Below are positions 10,509 to 21,500 of a stretch of DNA of 64,000 nucleotides, piece by piece (the first letter of the stretch is position 1; each line of letters starts with the position of its first letter). The stretch is taken from assembly GCF_040436345.1 (NCBI RefSeq), contig NC_133236.1:18803466-18867465 (forward strand), read 5' to 3'. The notes under the pieces are model-generated. The model ran no database searches and was not told the origin of the DNA. It was given only the letters and a program-made list of their open reading frames with translations. The translations under genes and the position numbers were made by a program. This DNA is from Pagrus major (taxonomy: Eukaryota; Chordata; Actinopteri; Spariformes; Sparidae).

Positions 10509-11999
10509 CCTTTACATGTGTAAAAAGTAATGGACAGCTGAAAAGCTTTTAATGCAATGTGCTTATTTAATGATAAATCTAAGCTTTACAGGCCCCCTTA
10601 TGATTTACCAGCTGTCTAAAATTTGATTTCCAGGAAAATAACTGATCCTTCTTTTTGGATCTAAAAATTAATCCAATAATGGTTGTGTGTATTTTATTCT
10701 AAAAATGTTTAAATTGAAGGTGAATCAATTAAGCAGTACAATAACATGCAAAATAAAGGCTGTTTTAGTAAATTAAAAAAGGTTTGCTTTCTTCAGCAGA
10801 ACATCAACATAGTGCATTGAATCATGGGGATAAGTACACATTTATAAATGTGGAACAATTGTAGTCATAAGAATGAAGGTGGGAGAGCTGATAAATTGCA
10901 GTTAGTTGTGACAGATGAGACAACTTTGTAAAAGTAGAGTAAATTATCACTGATCGTCATTATTTCACTATGTATGGGGTTGTAAGTTTGATTTAAAATG
11001 CTATGTTGATGTGGATGGTGATGGAGGACAGAAACCAGAGGTTGAGTGTAAATTGAGTGTACATTTTTAAAAGCCTACACAGCCAACCAATGAATGGGGA
11101 AAAGAATAATCAGGTGGCTCTTCTAGATCCTTCTATGAGTCAGACAAGCTGTTGGAATGTATGAATGGAGAAGAGATATGTCATATGATCCTGTGAGGTT
11201 ATCCAAGATATCTTCTGACTGTAAATGAATGAGCTGTTTAGCTAAATGGCAGACTACCGGACTGTTGGGTCCCAGTGGGAGCCATAAATGCTAACAAATG
11301 TTGTGATGAGTTTAGGGGTGTTTAAGTCCAGTAGTTTGTGTAGCTTATGCTGGTTTTCAAAAAATGACCAACCAAAAAAAACACTGTCTGTAGCACCACC
11401 AAATTAAATCTGCTTGGAGGCTTGGGGTAAAATGATCTATATTCGCCTCCTGTGTGTAAAATATTGTAGGTATATTCCATGGTTCCTGGTTTGTTGTGTG
11501 GCAGTTTGATTAAAAACAAAATAAAGTTCCTAAACCATTTTTGACAGAGGGACACATCAAAAACACCCACATTTATTGGTGAATCATATTAGTTAATATT
11601 GTGCTTTAGTAGTGAATATTATCTCCATATTCACAAACAAAGTTACATTTGATCACGATCATTTGAACAAACTAGTTGTAACACAGTCAAATGAGGGCCA
11701 GATGCCTATTGTACTTGTACCCAACTGGTAATACAGCCTTTACTTTTATAATTAAAACAGATTAAATGACAAAAGCAAACACTTGAGAGTGTCTGCCCTG
11801 TCTTTTTTCTAATTATATATAGAAGCTACAACGTGTCCGTGTCATTAAGAGTCACTAAAAAAGTACTTTTACAATTAGTAAATAAAGTACTTTCCTTAAT
11901 TATTTCATTGTATTTTATTTGAGGTGTAGGGTTTCCAGGAATAACCGTTAACATATAACTTTTAAAGAGTCTATAATTAAATGAATGATATACGGCTTG

Positions 12000-12620
12000 C
12001 TGCTGGTGGTGTCCTGTTTCAGTCCCTCAGTCAGTCTGACAGGCGCAGGGACATCAGTTTATCCTCGGAATCAGTTTCACTTCAAGTCTCCTGCCGAGTT
12101 TGGGAACTTCTCCTGTAAGAATTAGGGAACAACTCCAGACTTCGGTGTTATTGAGCTTTTGCTTTGCTTTACGCCGTTGTTTAGTCACAGTGTGTGGCAT
12201 TAATAGCTTAACGCGGCACTGTATGGCTTATATTACAGTTCAGTAACCGTGTCGTGCCGAGCTCCAAACCTGCTGTTACTTATCAGCTAGCTAGCACATG
12301 CTAATAGTATTAGCTGCGCGTCCTAGTTATTCGCTAGTTAACGCGAACTCCTTATTGGTTAAGAGAACTTAGCAATAAGTAAAGCAGGGATTTTCGTAAG
12401 CCAATGATTTTTCTTTTTTTTAGCATAACATTGTATAGCCCTCAACGTGTTAAAGTCAGCCCAAGTTTTGCGACGGTAGTTTGTGTAAAAGCCGTGTTGT
12501 CTTGCCAGTGAGCATGGCATTAGCAAGTTCGCTCCAGTCTGCTGGTTTACAATTTAGCTGCTAGCGTAGCGCTAGCATCATCGCTGTATTTGACTCGTGA
12601 GGCGTTTTTGATAAAGGAGC
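12000..12620. promoter_or_regulatory. CpG-richer, promoter-like stretch without an assigned gene
   Basis: CpG dinucleotides (TTACGCCG, AACGCGGC, GTCGTGCCGAG, TGCGCGTCC) are much denser here than in flanking DNA. No long reading frame follows on either strand. It could be a non-coding RNA promoter, an enhancer, or an upstream promoter of utrophin. Confidence 0.3.
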
Positions 12621-12731
12621 GGAAAATGGTGCGCTTTGCTTGCACCATTGCTCTTCAATAAATAAATGTTGAATTCGTACGAGTATATGTGTATTTCTTC
12701 ATGCGGAAATGCGGTGGGATTTGGTGTATAA

Positions 12732-12814
12732 ACCAGGATGGCCGAGTGGTTAAGGCGTTGGACTTAAGATCCAATGGACATATGTCCGCGTGGGTTCGAA
12801 CCCCACTCCTGGTA
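12732..12814 (+). tRNA. tRNA-Leu, anticodon UAA
   Basis: An 83-base tRNA with a long variable arm, as class II leucine tRNAs have. The acceptor stem pairs ACCAGGA with TCCTGGT, leaving A as discriminator base. The A box (TGGCCGAGTGG) and B box (GGTTCGAACCC) are intact. The anticodon stem TTGGA/TCCAA closes the loop CTTAAGA, giving anticodon TAA in DNA and so reading UUA codons. No intron and no mismatches in the stems. All internal promoter elements are present, so it is probably a working gene. Confidence 0.96.
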
Positions 12815-12819
12815 TATCC

Positions 12820-12823
12820 TTTT
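12820..12823 (+). terminator. RNA polymerase III T-run terminator
   Basis: TTTT begins 6 bases after the discriminator base of the tRNA, a normal place for polymerase III termination. Confidence 0.7.
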
Positions 12824-15360
12824 AATGGTGTCGTTGTCTGAATCACTAAACTACCTCGTTTAAACAACCATGCACGGAAAATACCCGAGTGGCGTCATAT
12901 AGGATAACATACAGATTCGTGAAATCAAGCACAGCGACGTATGCATTCATGACACGTAAATTGTAGCGTTTTCCCACCAGATGTAGGCAAACACAGTGAA
13001 GAAATCAATTTTCGTTGAGAAACTACAACAGTGGCTCCAATTAGTGGTATAGTGATAATGGGCCTAAAACATAGATGATAAGAAAAACGTGATATAGTAA
13101 GTAATATAAGGCACCTGAAGATAATGTAAACTGTCCTTCATGGCAGTCTCTTTTGTTTAAATACTACTTTTTTTTGTAGAAATAACGTAGGAAAGGCGTT
13201 AAATGGTCAAGACCGGCAACAATGTCATTTATTGTCAATGGTAAAATTAATACTGAATTCACTCAGACAATGGCAGGATGGAATCCTGAGCACCAGATCT
13301 TATTTAAAGTGCAAAACAAAGTTAGCTGTTCAGATATTGAGAACAGTACAAGCCCGCCTCCTTCTGGACCTTACAATCAAAGTGTCCATGCATCTGGCAT
13401 ATTTGATAAATTTGCCAATGTGGTGATAACAATAAGAAAAGATATGATAACAGAATTTTATTAATCCCAAAAGAAATTCTTGTGCCAGAGATTGCTACAA
13501 AAATTTACAGTACAGTAGAAAAACCAGTAACAACCAGTGGGTGCCCCAGGTCAGGGTCACAACTTAGGACAATACGGGTAATGAATATAAGTGAAATATA
13601 TAAAATATACAAAATGCAAAGTGTTTAAGGAGTAAATACAATAAACCAGTGCCTAATACACTAACAATAGAAGTAAGACAAGTTAAGTAGAGTAAACAAA
13701 ATAAGTAGCATTGGCAATGACAACATTAATTTCAGCCTGGCTGATTGTGGGGAACACGGTTAGAAATTTCTGAGTATTTCACTGTTTTTCTGTGGGGAAG
13801 TCCTCCAGGTAACTGCCTTTCTTTAAGGAGTAGTTACACTATTGGGACAGAAGAGGGCACTCTAAGCCCTTCTTGTAGTCCGTGGGCTGGAGTCCAACAC
13901 AGGCCAAGTGAAGGCCTAGACACACTCGCCCCTATAATTTTACTACAAGGGCGATGCCTTGGACTCATGGATACCCAGTCATCTGCATCTGCCACAGGAA
14001 AAGCTTCACAGAAAATAGCTGTAACTCTTGTTAAGTAGTATCTAAAAGTGTGTTGCACTGTAGTCGCATGCGTCCAAGAAGTGTACTGTAGATGGAAACT
14101 TTCTGAAACTTTCTTAACTTTTGTATAAGGCTTTTGCACTGCAGTGTTCACAAATACTAACAGTACCTGAGTCAACATGGAACCTTCACACTCCAGATTA
14201 ACTCATTTTACAAATCCATCTTTATAAACACGCCAGTGAACCATAGGTGAGAATTCCTACCTGCCCTCTTGCACACCAACAAATAAATCTGCTGTCACTT
14301 GATAGGTGTTCGAGGCCTAAGAGAGCACTAATTTGTGAAATTGAGCCTCTTCTTTCAGCTGTGTGAGGAAACATCAACAAAAGAGCCCTGACAACTGAGA
14401 AGAGGGAGGGAGAAGGATGAGGGCTCACAATGGAAGATCAACATCTCTGCATCCCCAAAGCCTCACGGACTCTTTCCAATGGGCCTTAATCTATTATTCA
14501 GTCCCCTATGGTACTGGAAGAGTTGTTTCTTTTCAGTCCAACACATCACGCAGTGTAATATAATGAAACCTGAAGCAAGAGGCAGTGGAATGATAATGCT
14601 AATTGTTTTTGTAATTATTAGGGTTATTTACTGTACATTGTTATTGTTATTGAGATATTTTTTTAATTTGACTCTCCTTTTTAATTGCGTTTTGACATTT
14701 TAACTGTCTGCTCGGCTCTTTTTTGTTTGTGATTGTATTTTATGTATGAAAGGTGCTACAAAAATTAAGTTTATCATTCCTGAAATAAATGTTTTTTGTT
14801 TTGTTTCGTATACATTCATGGTGGATTTATAGCTAGATATTTTCTGCGTAATCAAAATACATGGTTTCTGGGTCATGATACTCACTTCTCGCCACTTTAT
14901 AGTTCTATTTCACCACATTTTATAGGTAAATATGGCACTTTTACATTGATCTGACAATTCTTACAAGTTACTGTGCAGAGTAATTTCACTTAACTTCCCA
15001 ACTGTGATTAAAGTAGTCACTCTGCCTTGTCCTGCCAGCATTTAAATGTTTCTTACATGTTAATATAGCTGTAATAATAATACAATTAGTACATAATAAA
15101 ACACTGAGACTGTAGCTAGATTTTTGATGCTTTGATTGATAGTTTAAGTAATAGTTTTCATCATTTCAGTGAATAAAATAAGATGTCACATACACACAAT
15201 GTTACAATAAAACCATCATGGCTCAAATGGCTTTTTGTAATCAGTCCTAGGTGCCTTTATGTGGAAAAGTTTTGAAGACCTTTGGCCTGATGAATATTCC
15301 AGTTATTATCCCATTCCATTACAGTTTCTCGTCCAAGCTTTTTCTGTGTTTTCCAGTGGG
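12824..15360. other. Intergenic region between tRNA-Leu and the utrophin promoter
   Basis: Mostly AT-rich DNA with a LINE-tail-like fragment at 13442-13720. The open frames here (for example 13834-14178 minus) have no family features and I treat them as chance. Confidence 0.5.
13442..13720 (-). mobile_element. Putative 5'-truncated LINE fragment
   Basis: The left end reads TTTTATTAATCCCAAAAGAA. Its reverse complement, a TTTGGGATTAATAAA ending, is typical of the 3' end of fish L2-type retrotransposons. The rest is A-rich and non-coding. Extent is estimated. Confidence 0.45.
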
Positions 15361-16200
15361 AATCACTGGTTTCGTTGGTGTTACGTCACGTGACGCCCAC
15401 CGCGCCATGTTTCCATCTCAGCGTCAGGAAAACTTTTACAGCCAGAGGGAAAGGCTCAAGACCAGCGTCAAGCTGCCCGGGGTGGACACAGCGCTTCCGG
15501 TTACACCTTCAAAATAAATCTAACAGCTGCTACATTTGAGAAGCGGCTTCCTAAAATGATGACTATCGCTTTTAAATAGCAAATTGTGTAATTCTGTTGT
15601 TGCTCCACCCATAAGTCACGTCATAAACGTAATTTAATATCCACAAATTTAAGATGCAGTTTACCTGTTTGTATCAGAAACCTCTCATGTAAACATATTA
15701 TTACACTAGTATGACGCTTAATTATCCTACAATTGCTCTATTATTATTAAAAGCAGCGGGAGCGACTGCTATTGCCAGTCGGTTCAACGTTCCTGCGATT
15801 ACACCCCTTTTACTGCGAAGGTGTTGTTGTAGCACTTCCGCTGTGTTTGGCTAGCTCTGTGGAGTTTAACATCGGTGTAAGCGGCAGGGAGAAAGAGTCA
15901 AGTAAGCAACAGGAACAAAGTTGTGGGACCTGAGTGCACAGTATTGCGGCGGTCACCCGTGAAATGTAATAACCATCTCTCCGTTTCCAAGTGACGGCCC
16001 GCCGTTGTGTTTTCAAGACTACGGTAGTTGTGCTTTGCTTTGTTTGGCTAAAAGGCGTCTCTTAAAGCTTTCCTTTTGGCACATTGTGGAGACTGGATGC
16101 GCTGGAGGACGGTTCCCTTGAGTTAGCTCAGTTAGTTAGTTAAGAAGAGTGCCTCGTACCTCGTAGAAAATGCCTTAAATTAACTGCATTGATGTACTTT
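15360..16200 (+). promoter_or_regulatory. Probable utrophin promoter region (A-type)
   Basis: CpG content rises and several motifs cluster. TTACGTCACGTGACG (about 15380-15394) combines CRE-like and E-box cores. TTCCGG at 15495-15500 matches the N-box/ETS element known from the mammalian utrophin-A promoter, and CACTTCCGC lies near 15833. No clear TATA box is seen, as for the TATA-less mammalian promoter. It lies just before the donor of the non-coding first exon. Confidence 0.5.
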
Positions 16201-16312
16201 ATCAACTTTTCAACCTCGAAGTACACTTCGCCTGTATCTGTCTATCCATACTCGACACGTTTTGGGCTTGTTTTGAGGGGGCACGTCTCCTGACTCCTTG
16301 GTGACAGCAAAG
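16201..16312 (+). other. utrn: Probable utrophin non-coding exon 1 (3' part)
   Basis: A strong donor (AAAG then GTGAGT) follows 16312. Joined to the acceptor at 18343-18344, the frame leading to the utrophin ATG meets a TGA 21 bases before the junction, with no ATG after it. Exon 1 is therefore untranslated, as in mammalian utrophin-A. The 5' end is not defined. Confidence 0.5.
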
Positions 16313-18344
16313 GTGAGTGTGTGCTTTGGATCTATGAACTACGTTAAGCGTCATTGTACCCACTGAACACAACAGTTATTGTGAACTTCACAGTCAGACA
16401 TTGGGTGTAAATGAACTGTAAAAGCTTAAAATGGTGAAACAGACCATCAAACAATTTCTGTTTCATGCTGAACTTGAGGTTTTTTGCACGTAGCTAGCAG
16501 TTTGTGTACACTGCAGCTTTGAAATTGCTTGGTTAAAAGTCATCAAGCTCCAAATACCGCAGAGATAAAACATTAACCACAAGGCCACCGTAGATTTGCA
16601 TTTTTGAAACTCACTTTATGTGTGTGTGTGTTTTTTTTTTTAATCAGGAAGGCGATAATCTCACCAGATTAACTCAACACATAACTCATTTAAATTTATT
16701 GGACAGTGACTCTGATCTCTTCTTCAAATCAAGCAAACTTGCAAGTTGCTGAACTACACTCACAGCTTCAAAGAGTTCAGATTCATCCGGCTGATCGTAT
16801 CCCTTCAGTTGTTTTGCCTCGGTTGTCAAAACTAACTACCCCACACACAGAGAGGGGAACTGAAATTGTAAAGGCACCAGCAAGATAGATGGGGCTGTCT
16901 TTTCCTTGAGTTTACAGTTGTTATTTTTGGGGTCTTGCATCATCCCTCAAGAACTGTAACTCAACAGGCACTGCTCGATAAAACTGCACATAAACTCCTT
17001 TCATGGTAAAAGCAAGCTATTTTTGGGAGTGGACATGGCTTAATGAAAGGATACCCTGAATTAAAACAGACCGCATGCACGAGCATTGTTCTTATACTAA
17101 AAAGCAGATCTAAACAGCTGCAACAATGTGAAGCTGCAGCAGCTGACCTATGCACAAGGTCAAGATGTACATTTGGAGATTGTGATAGATGGTGTTGCAT
17201 TTTTGGAGCCTCTGAAAGTTGAGCACACATAAGGGCATCCTTTGTGAGGTTGCAGCAAAACTACAGATAGAAAACAATGCTGTCTGCACAAAATGAGCGT
17301 GACATGTAGAAGTGTAACTCTTCACTGGCCTTAGGATTTGACTGTCAGCGATTCTCAAAGCATCTCAGTGTATCGCAACCTCAATGTTCCGCTTTACTAC
17401 ATGACATTAAAACCTGTAATATAATCTTTCGAAATTCCCTGGAGGACACTCTCATCACTTAAAAGAAATCATTGTCCAGGGTTAGCTGCTCTGGACTATG
17501 GTTATTGTTTTTTGCTAACCTTTAAACCTTAAACAACCCTTAATTGTTCCAATGAAAAAAAATGACATGGTTGTATAATGATGACAAAACTTACCCACTG
17601 ATACGGTCATGCTCTGCTATTTCACATAAAGCTGTCAGGTACTTCGGATATTAACTTGTTTGCCAGGGGCAAGTGACAAAATGAAAACAATCCAAATTTT
17701 ACTACTTATACAGTGGAAAAAACGTCATAGTTCAGCATGTAGTTAAACAGAAGTGAACATGAGAAGAAACCATTACATGTGAAATGACTTAAACTGTGTA
17801 TGATGGTAAGTGGGGGCCAACCAAAGCAAAATAAGCACACAAAAACAAATGTCTTTGGTGGCTGGCCAAAGACCAATTTCATGTGTACTTGATGCTTTGT
17901 GGCTGTTTGAGACTCTGAGATTATTGGCTAGTTTGCTCCTGAGCTAAGTCTACGACATAATTGTCCATTATTACAGCATCAATTACTCTCACAGTAGTTG
18001 TTTTACACATAACATTGACAGCCCAAGGCCATTGTGTGAAACCAGTAAGGTTCTTCCCCGACACTGCTGAGCGGACACTGATGTGAAGTCTCAAACAGCT
18101 GTTTGCATTTTAACGACCTACGGTGTTCCTCGTGAAGTGCCAGATCTTCCTGTGAGCTTCTGTGTGACCATGTTTGAAAGTTTTGTGTGTGTGGCTCCAA
18201 CGCATGTGACACCTCCACTCTCCTGGCCTCCCTTTGAGATTATTTCCACTGCTTAAAGTACATTAAAGCAGAAAGGAGCTAAAGAAAGACCTACATTTCA
18301 GTTGGAAGTGAGCAGGAATGAAACTGTTTTCTTCTCACTTACAG
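16313..18344 (+). other. Utrophin intron 1
   Basis: 2 kb, no repeat or gene recognised. The T-run following a TGTGTGTG tract near 16620-16642 is low complexity. Confidence 0.45.
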
Positions 18345-18509
18345 GTGCAGAAAGAGGGCTGTTGCACTGTGTGCCAAGAAGCCTGGGAACATTTGGCACA
18401 ATTTCAACCAATAAGGCATTGAATTTATTGGCCACCATGGCATCACACGGTGACATTGCAGAGGGAGGAGCCAATGAAGAGTTCAGCGACATCATCAAGT
18501 GGAGATCTG
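18345..18509 (+). CDS. utrn: utrn exon 2, contains the start codon
   Basis: The acceptor CTTACAG ends at 18344. The ATG at 18437-18439 sits in a near-perfect Kozak context (GCCACCATGG). It encodes [11 protein letters not shown], then [12 protein letters not shown], close to the mammalian utrophin-A start. Bases 18345-18436 are 5' UTR. The donor is TCTG/GTATGT and the exon ends in phase 1. Confidence 0.9.
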
Positions 18510-21500
18510 GTATGTTTTAAATAGTTTTGGCCTTTGTTGACATTGTTATCTTGAGGCTATGTTTAATGTTTTACGCTCCATATAGGACACACGACTTGCA
18601 GAGTGTGTAAGTGTGTGTAGCGTGAAATGCTTACAGCTGCATGGAGAAAACATTTTGTTGTACGTGCGTAAGAGTGGTAGCTGAGAGGAAACACTGACAG
18701 AGCCACAGACCCTGTTGTGTTCAGTTAACCTCAGTTCCCATGGAGGCAAGGGGAAAAGAGATAGAGGCAAAGCAACAAAGGCACGAAGAGAACAGGAGAT
18801 GGTTGATTGTAACACGTTTGCGAGGAGAAAGAGAAAGTCATAGGAAAGGTGACCAATGGCAGCAGAGAAAGGGAAAGACAAGAATGTGGGGATGGGTTTA
18901 GAGGGCCGCACCCTGTGATCCTTTTCTCTGTGGATCATTCCATAGGTTAATCTTTTGTAGACGCCACCCTCAGAGAAAGAGAGAGACAGATGACAAACAA
19001 GTTGTTGCTGTAGCAGGAGGAGTGCTTCAGCTGAACGAACTGTTAACTCCGGAGAGTAGCACAATATGTAGAACACTGGCTCTGATATTCTCTGTAAATC
19101 AAAGAGAGATATAGGGGGACCTTAAGTTTGTTATTTATTTAAGACAAGCATGGTAGTGTGTATTTCAAACTATGTATTTATCAAATGAATTAGGGCTTCA
19201 AAATGAATCAATGAACGGAAATTGCAATATCCAAATCGTAGAAGCTGCAATAAAAAAAAATAAATAAAAAAAAAATTAGAATATATGACAAAACAGCATC
19301 ATAAGGAAGTACTGGAGTGGTGCAGAGATGCGCTACACAGCTTTTTTTTTACTATATCCTGCAGCCTTAAAGTCAATATTTACCTGTGCGAAGACTTGTA
19401 TACCAGGCGGAAAAGGTAGGCAAACAATTCCGCAATTAAAATGCTGGGTAAAGTGAGTTTGGATAAATAATGTGGTAACTTTACGATTCTGATGATAAGG
19501 ATGATTTTCATTGTGTATTATTGAATGAATACCCCAAGTGTCATTATCTGAAGCCAATATCCTGAGTCCTACCACTGTAATTAATATAATACAGTGGCAA
19601 GAGAAAACAAAGAAGAAAACAAGCAAACATGTGGTTTAGAGCCCAACTCATATATTGGCGTTATATTGTCTGATATGCGCCAACCCCATTGGTTTAATTC
19701 AGTAATGTTGCATTCGGGATTCATCATCTAGTGTGAATGTTGGCAACAAAACATGGTGCCATGGTGCTGTCTCTTGTCACCTCTCCATCCTTGCTGTTTC
19801 TGTAACTGACTTTGAAATACAAAAAGTAACCGTAAGGAACGTCTTCAGATTCATCCATCCTGTCCAGTCCATGTGCCAGCTTTCTCCACCCGCCCGGCCT
19901 CAGAATGCTGGCAGATTCTGCGCCAGGAATTCCGCCGTGCCGCTGGAGTTTGTAATTTACGACGCTTGTTTTCAGACCACAGTGCTTTTTCTTACAACGA
20001 TTCAGGTTTCCCTAGCAACCCCAAAAGTAATGTTTTCTTTTATGGCAAAGAGGGGAAAATTTAGCACGTAGCTCAGCTGCACACTAAAACAACCCACGAA
20101 GAAAAGTAGAGTGCATGTGTACCGAGGTAACCTGCCGGCTCTTACCCAACTGTTTTTTATCTTCACCTTGTGGGACGTTTTTTGTGGTGTGTGTGTGTCA
20201 GTGGGCTTACAGAAATAAAGTTGAAATTAGGTGTTCTATTTTATAATTCAAATATGCATTGATCCACCATCACCCAAAAAAACACTGCTGCTCTTCTTTC
20301 TATCGTCACACATATAGCTTTAGAAATGAAGCCATTTTAAGATACTAAAACTATAGAGACTGATTGCTAACATTGATCTTGTGACAGCTTAACAAACCTG
20401 GGTGTGCTGCAGGAATTGAGACAGGAAGATAGATGATGAGAAAGAGCGATTTGTGGTATACATGGGGTTAAAACATGGGCTGTGTGGGGTGATTGACAAG
20501 CAGGTGAGTGTGTGCGTGTTTCTGTGTGGTGGGCAGGTGGAAGGATGTTTTCACAGCTGAGTAGAGCCTCGTGAGATAATCATTAGCGCACTTGTTCATG
20601 TGGTCTGCCGGCCACCATGGGGGGCGTGTTTGAATGGTTAAAGAATTTATTCACAACTGTATTTTTTGGTCCCATTACTGATTGACACACTTGGTTCATT
20701 TTGTGGTTTTTGAAGCTCCGGTTTAGTTATTTCAGCTGGCGTGTGTTTCATTTGTAAACTAGTACTACTGAGATCACTGCTACAGCAGGGGTGTATGTGT
20801 GTTGTTGTTCTGCCTCCTGTGATGGAAGTCAGCAAGCCAGACAGTCTGTCCTACTCACAGATATATGCACACTCATGCCTCTTGAGGGGAGTGAGAGGTG
20901 GCTCATGGTTTCCAGCATGTTGAGCTGTTACGCAAGCAAGCTCGCAGTGGACTAGAGAGAAGGTTCAGTGAAGTACAGAGGAAAAGTGGATACAGGGTGC
21001 AAACTGAAGAATAGGGCTGCAACTGTTTATTACTTTCATTATTGATTAATCTGACAATTATTTTCCTGATTAAAGTGCTGCAAAGAAACGTCATCAAATT
21101 GCTTCTTTTGTCCAACCAACAGCCCAAAACCCAAAGACTCTTCATTCCCTATAAGAAATGACAAAGAATATCATTACATCCTAACATTTAAGAAGCTGGA
21201 ACCAGCAAATACTTGACATTTTTGCCTGAAGAATGACTGAATCGATGAATAGATTATAATTTTGTTGACCTAATCAATTCATCAACTTATTGTTGCAGCT
21301 TCACTGGAGAAAGTAATGCGTTTGGGGAAGAATGACTACTTTGTTGGGAAGTTTTTGACAATTGCACCTGCTATGTATCAACTTATGTGACTGGAACACG
21401 TGACCAGTATCTACCAGCCTGCTAGATACAGTATCAGGTTGTCGGGATGTAGCATGTAAGCTTTTTTTAACAAAAGCCACTGAAAAGATAAACTCAAGAA

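Larger units (their letters stand above)
10466..12731. other. Intergenic region between stx11 and the tRNA gene
   Basis: The first 300 bases are the 3' UTR of the second stx11 copy. From there to about 11980 the DNA is AT-rich with no supported gene. From about 12000 to 12620 it becomes richer in CpG and in GCTAGC-type palindromes and looks promoter-like. Confidence 0.45.

Noticed and set aside
13834-14178. 114-codon minus-strand frame upstream of utrophin
   Set aside because: No domain, no donor or promoter context; next to a LINE-like fragment.
18302-18436. Upstream in-frame ATG extending the utrophin N-terminus
   Set aside because: The ATG lies before the acceptor at 18343-18344, and in the spliced frame a TGA occurs 21 bases before the exon 1-2 junction.
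18546-19076. 176-codon minus-strand open frame in intron 2
   Set aside because: No family similarity; composition follows the local sequence; no promoter or splice context.
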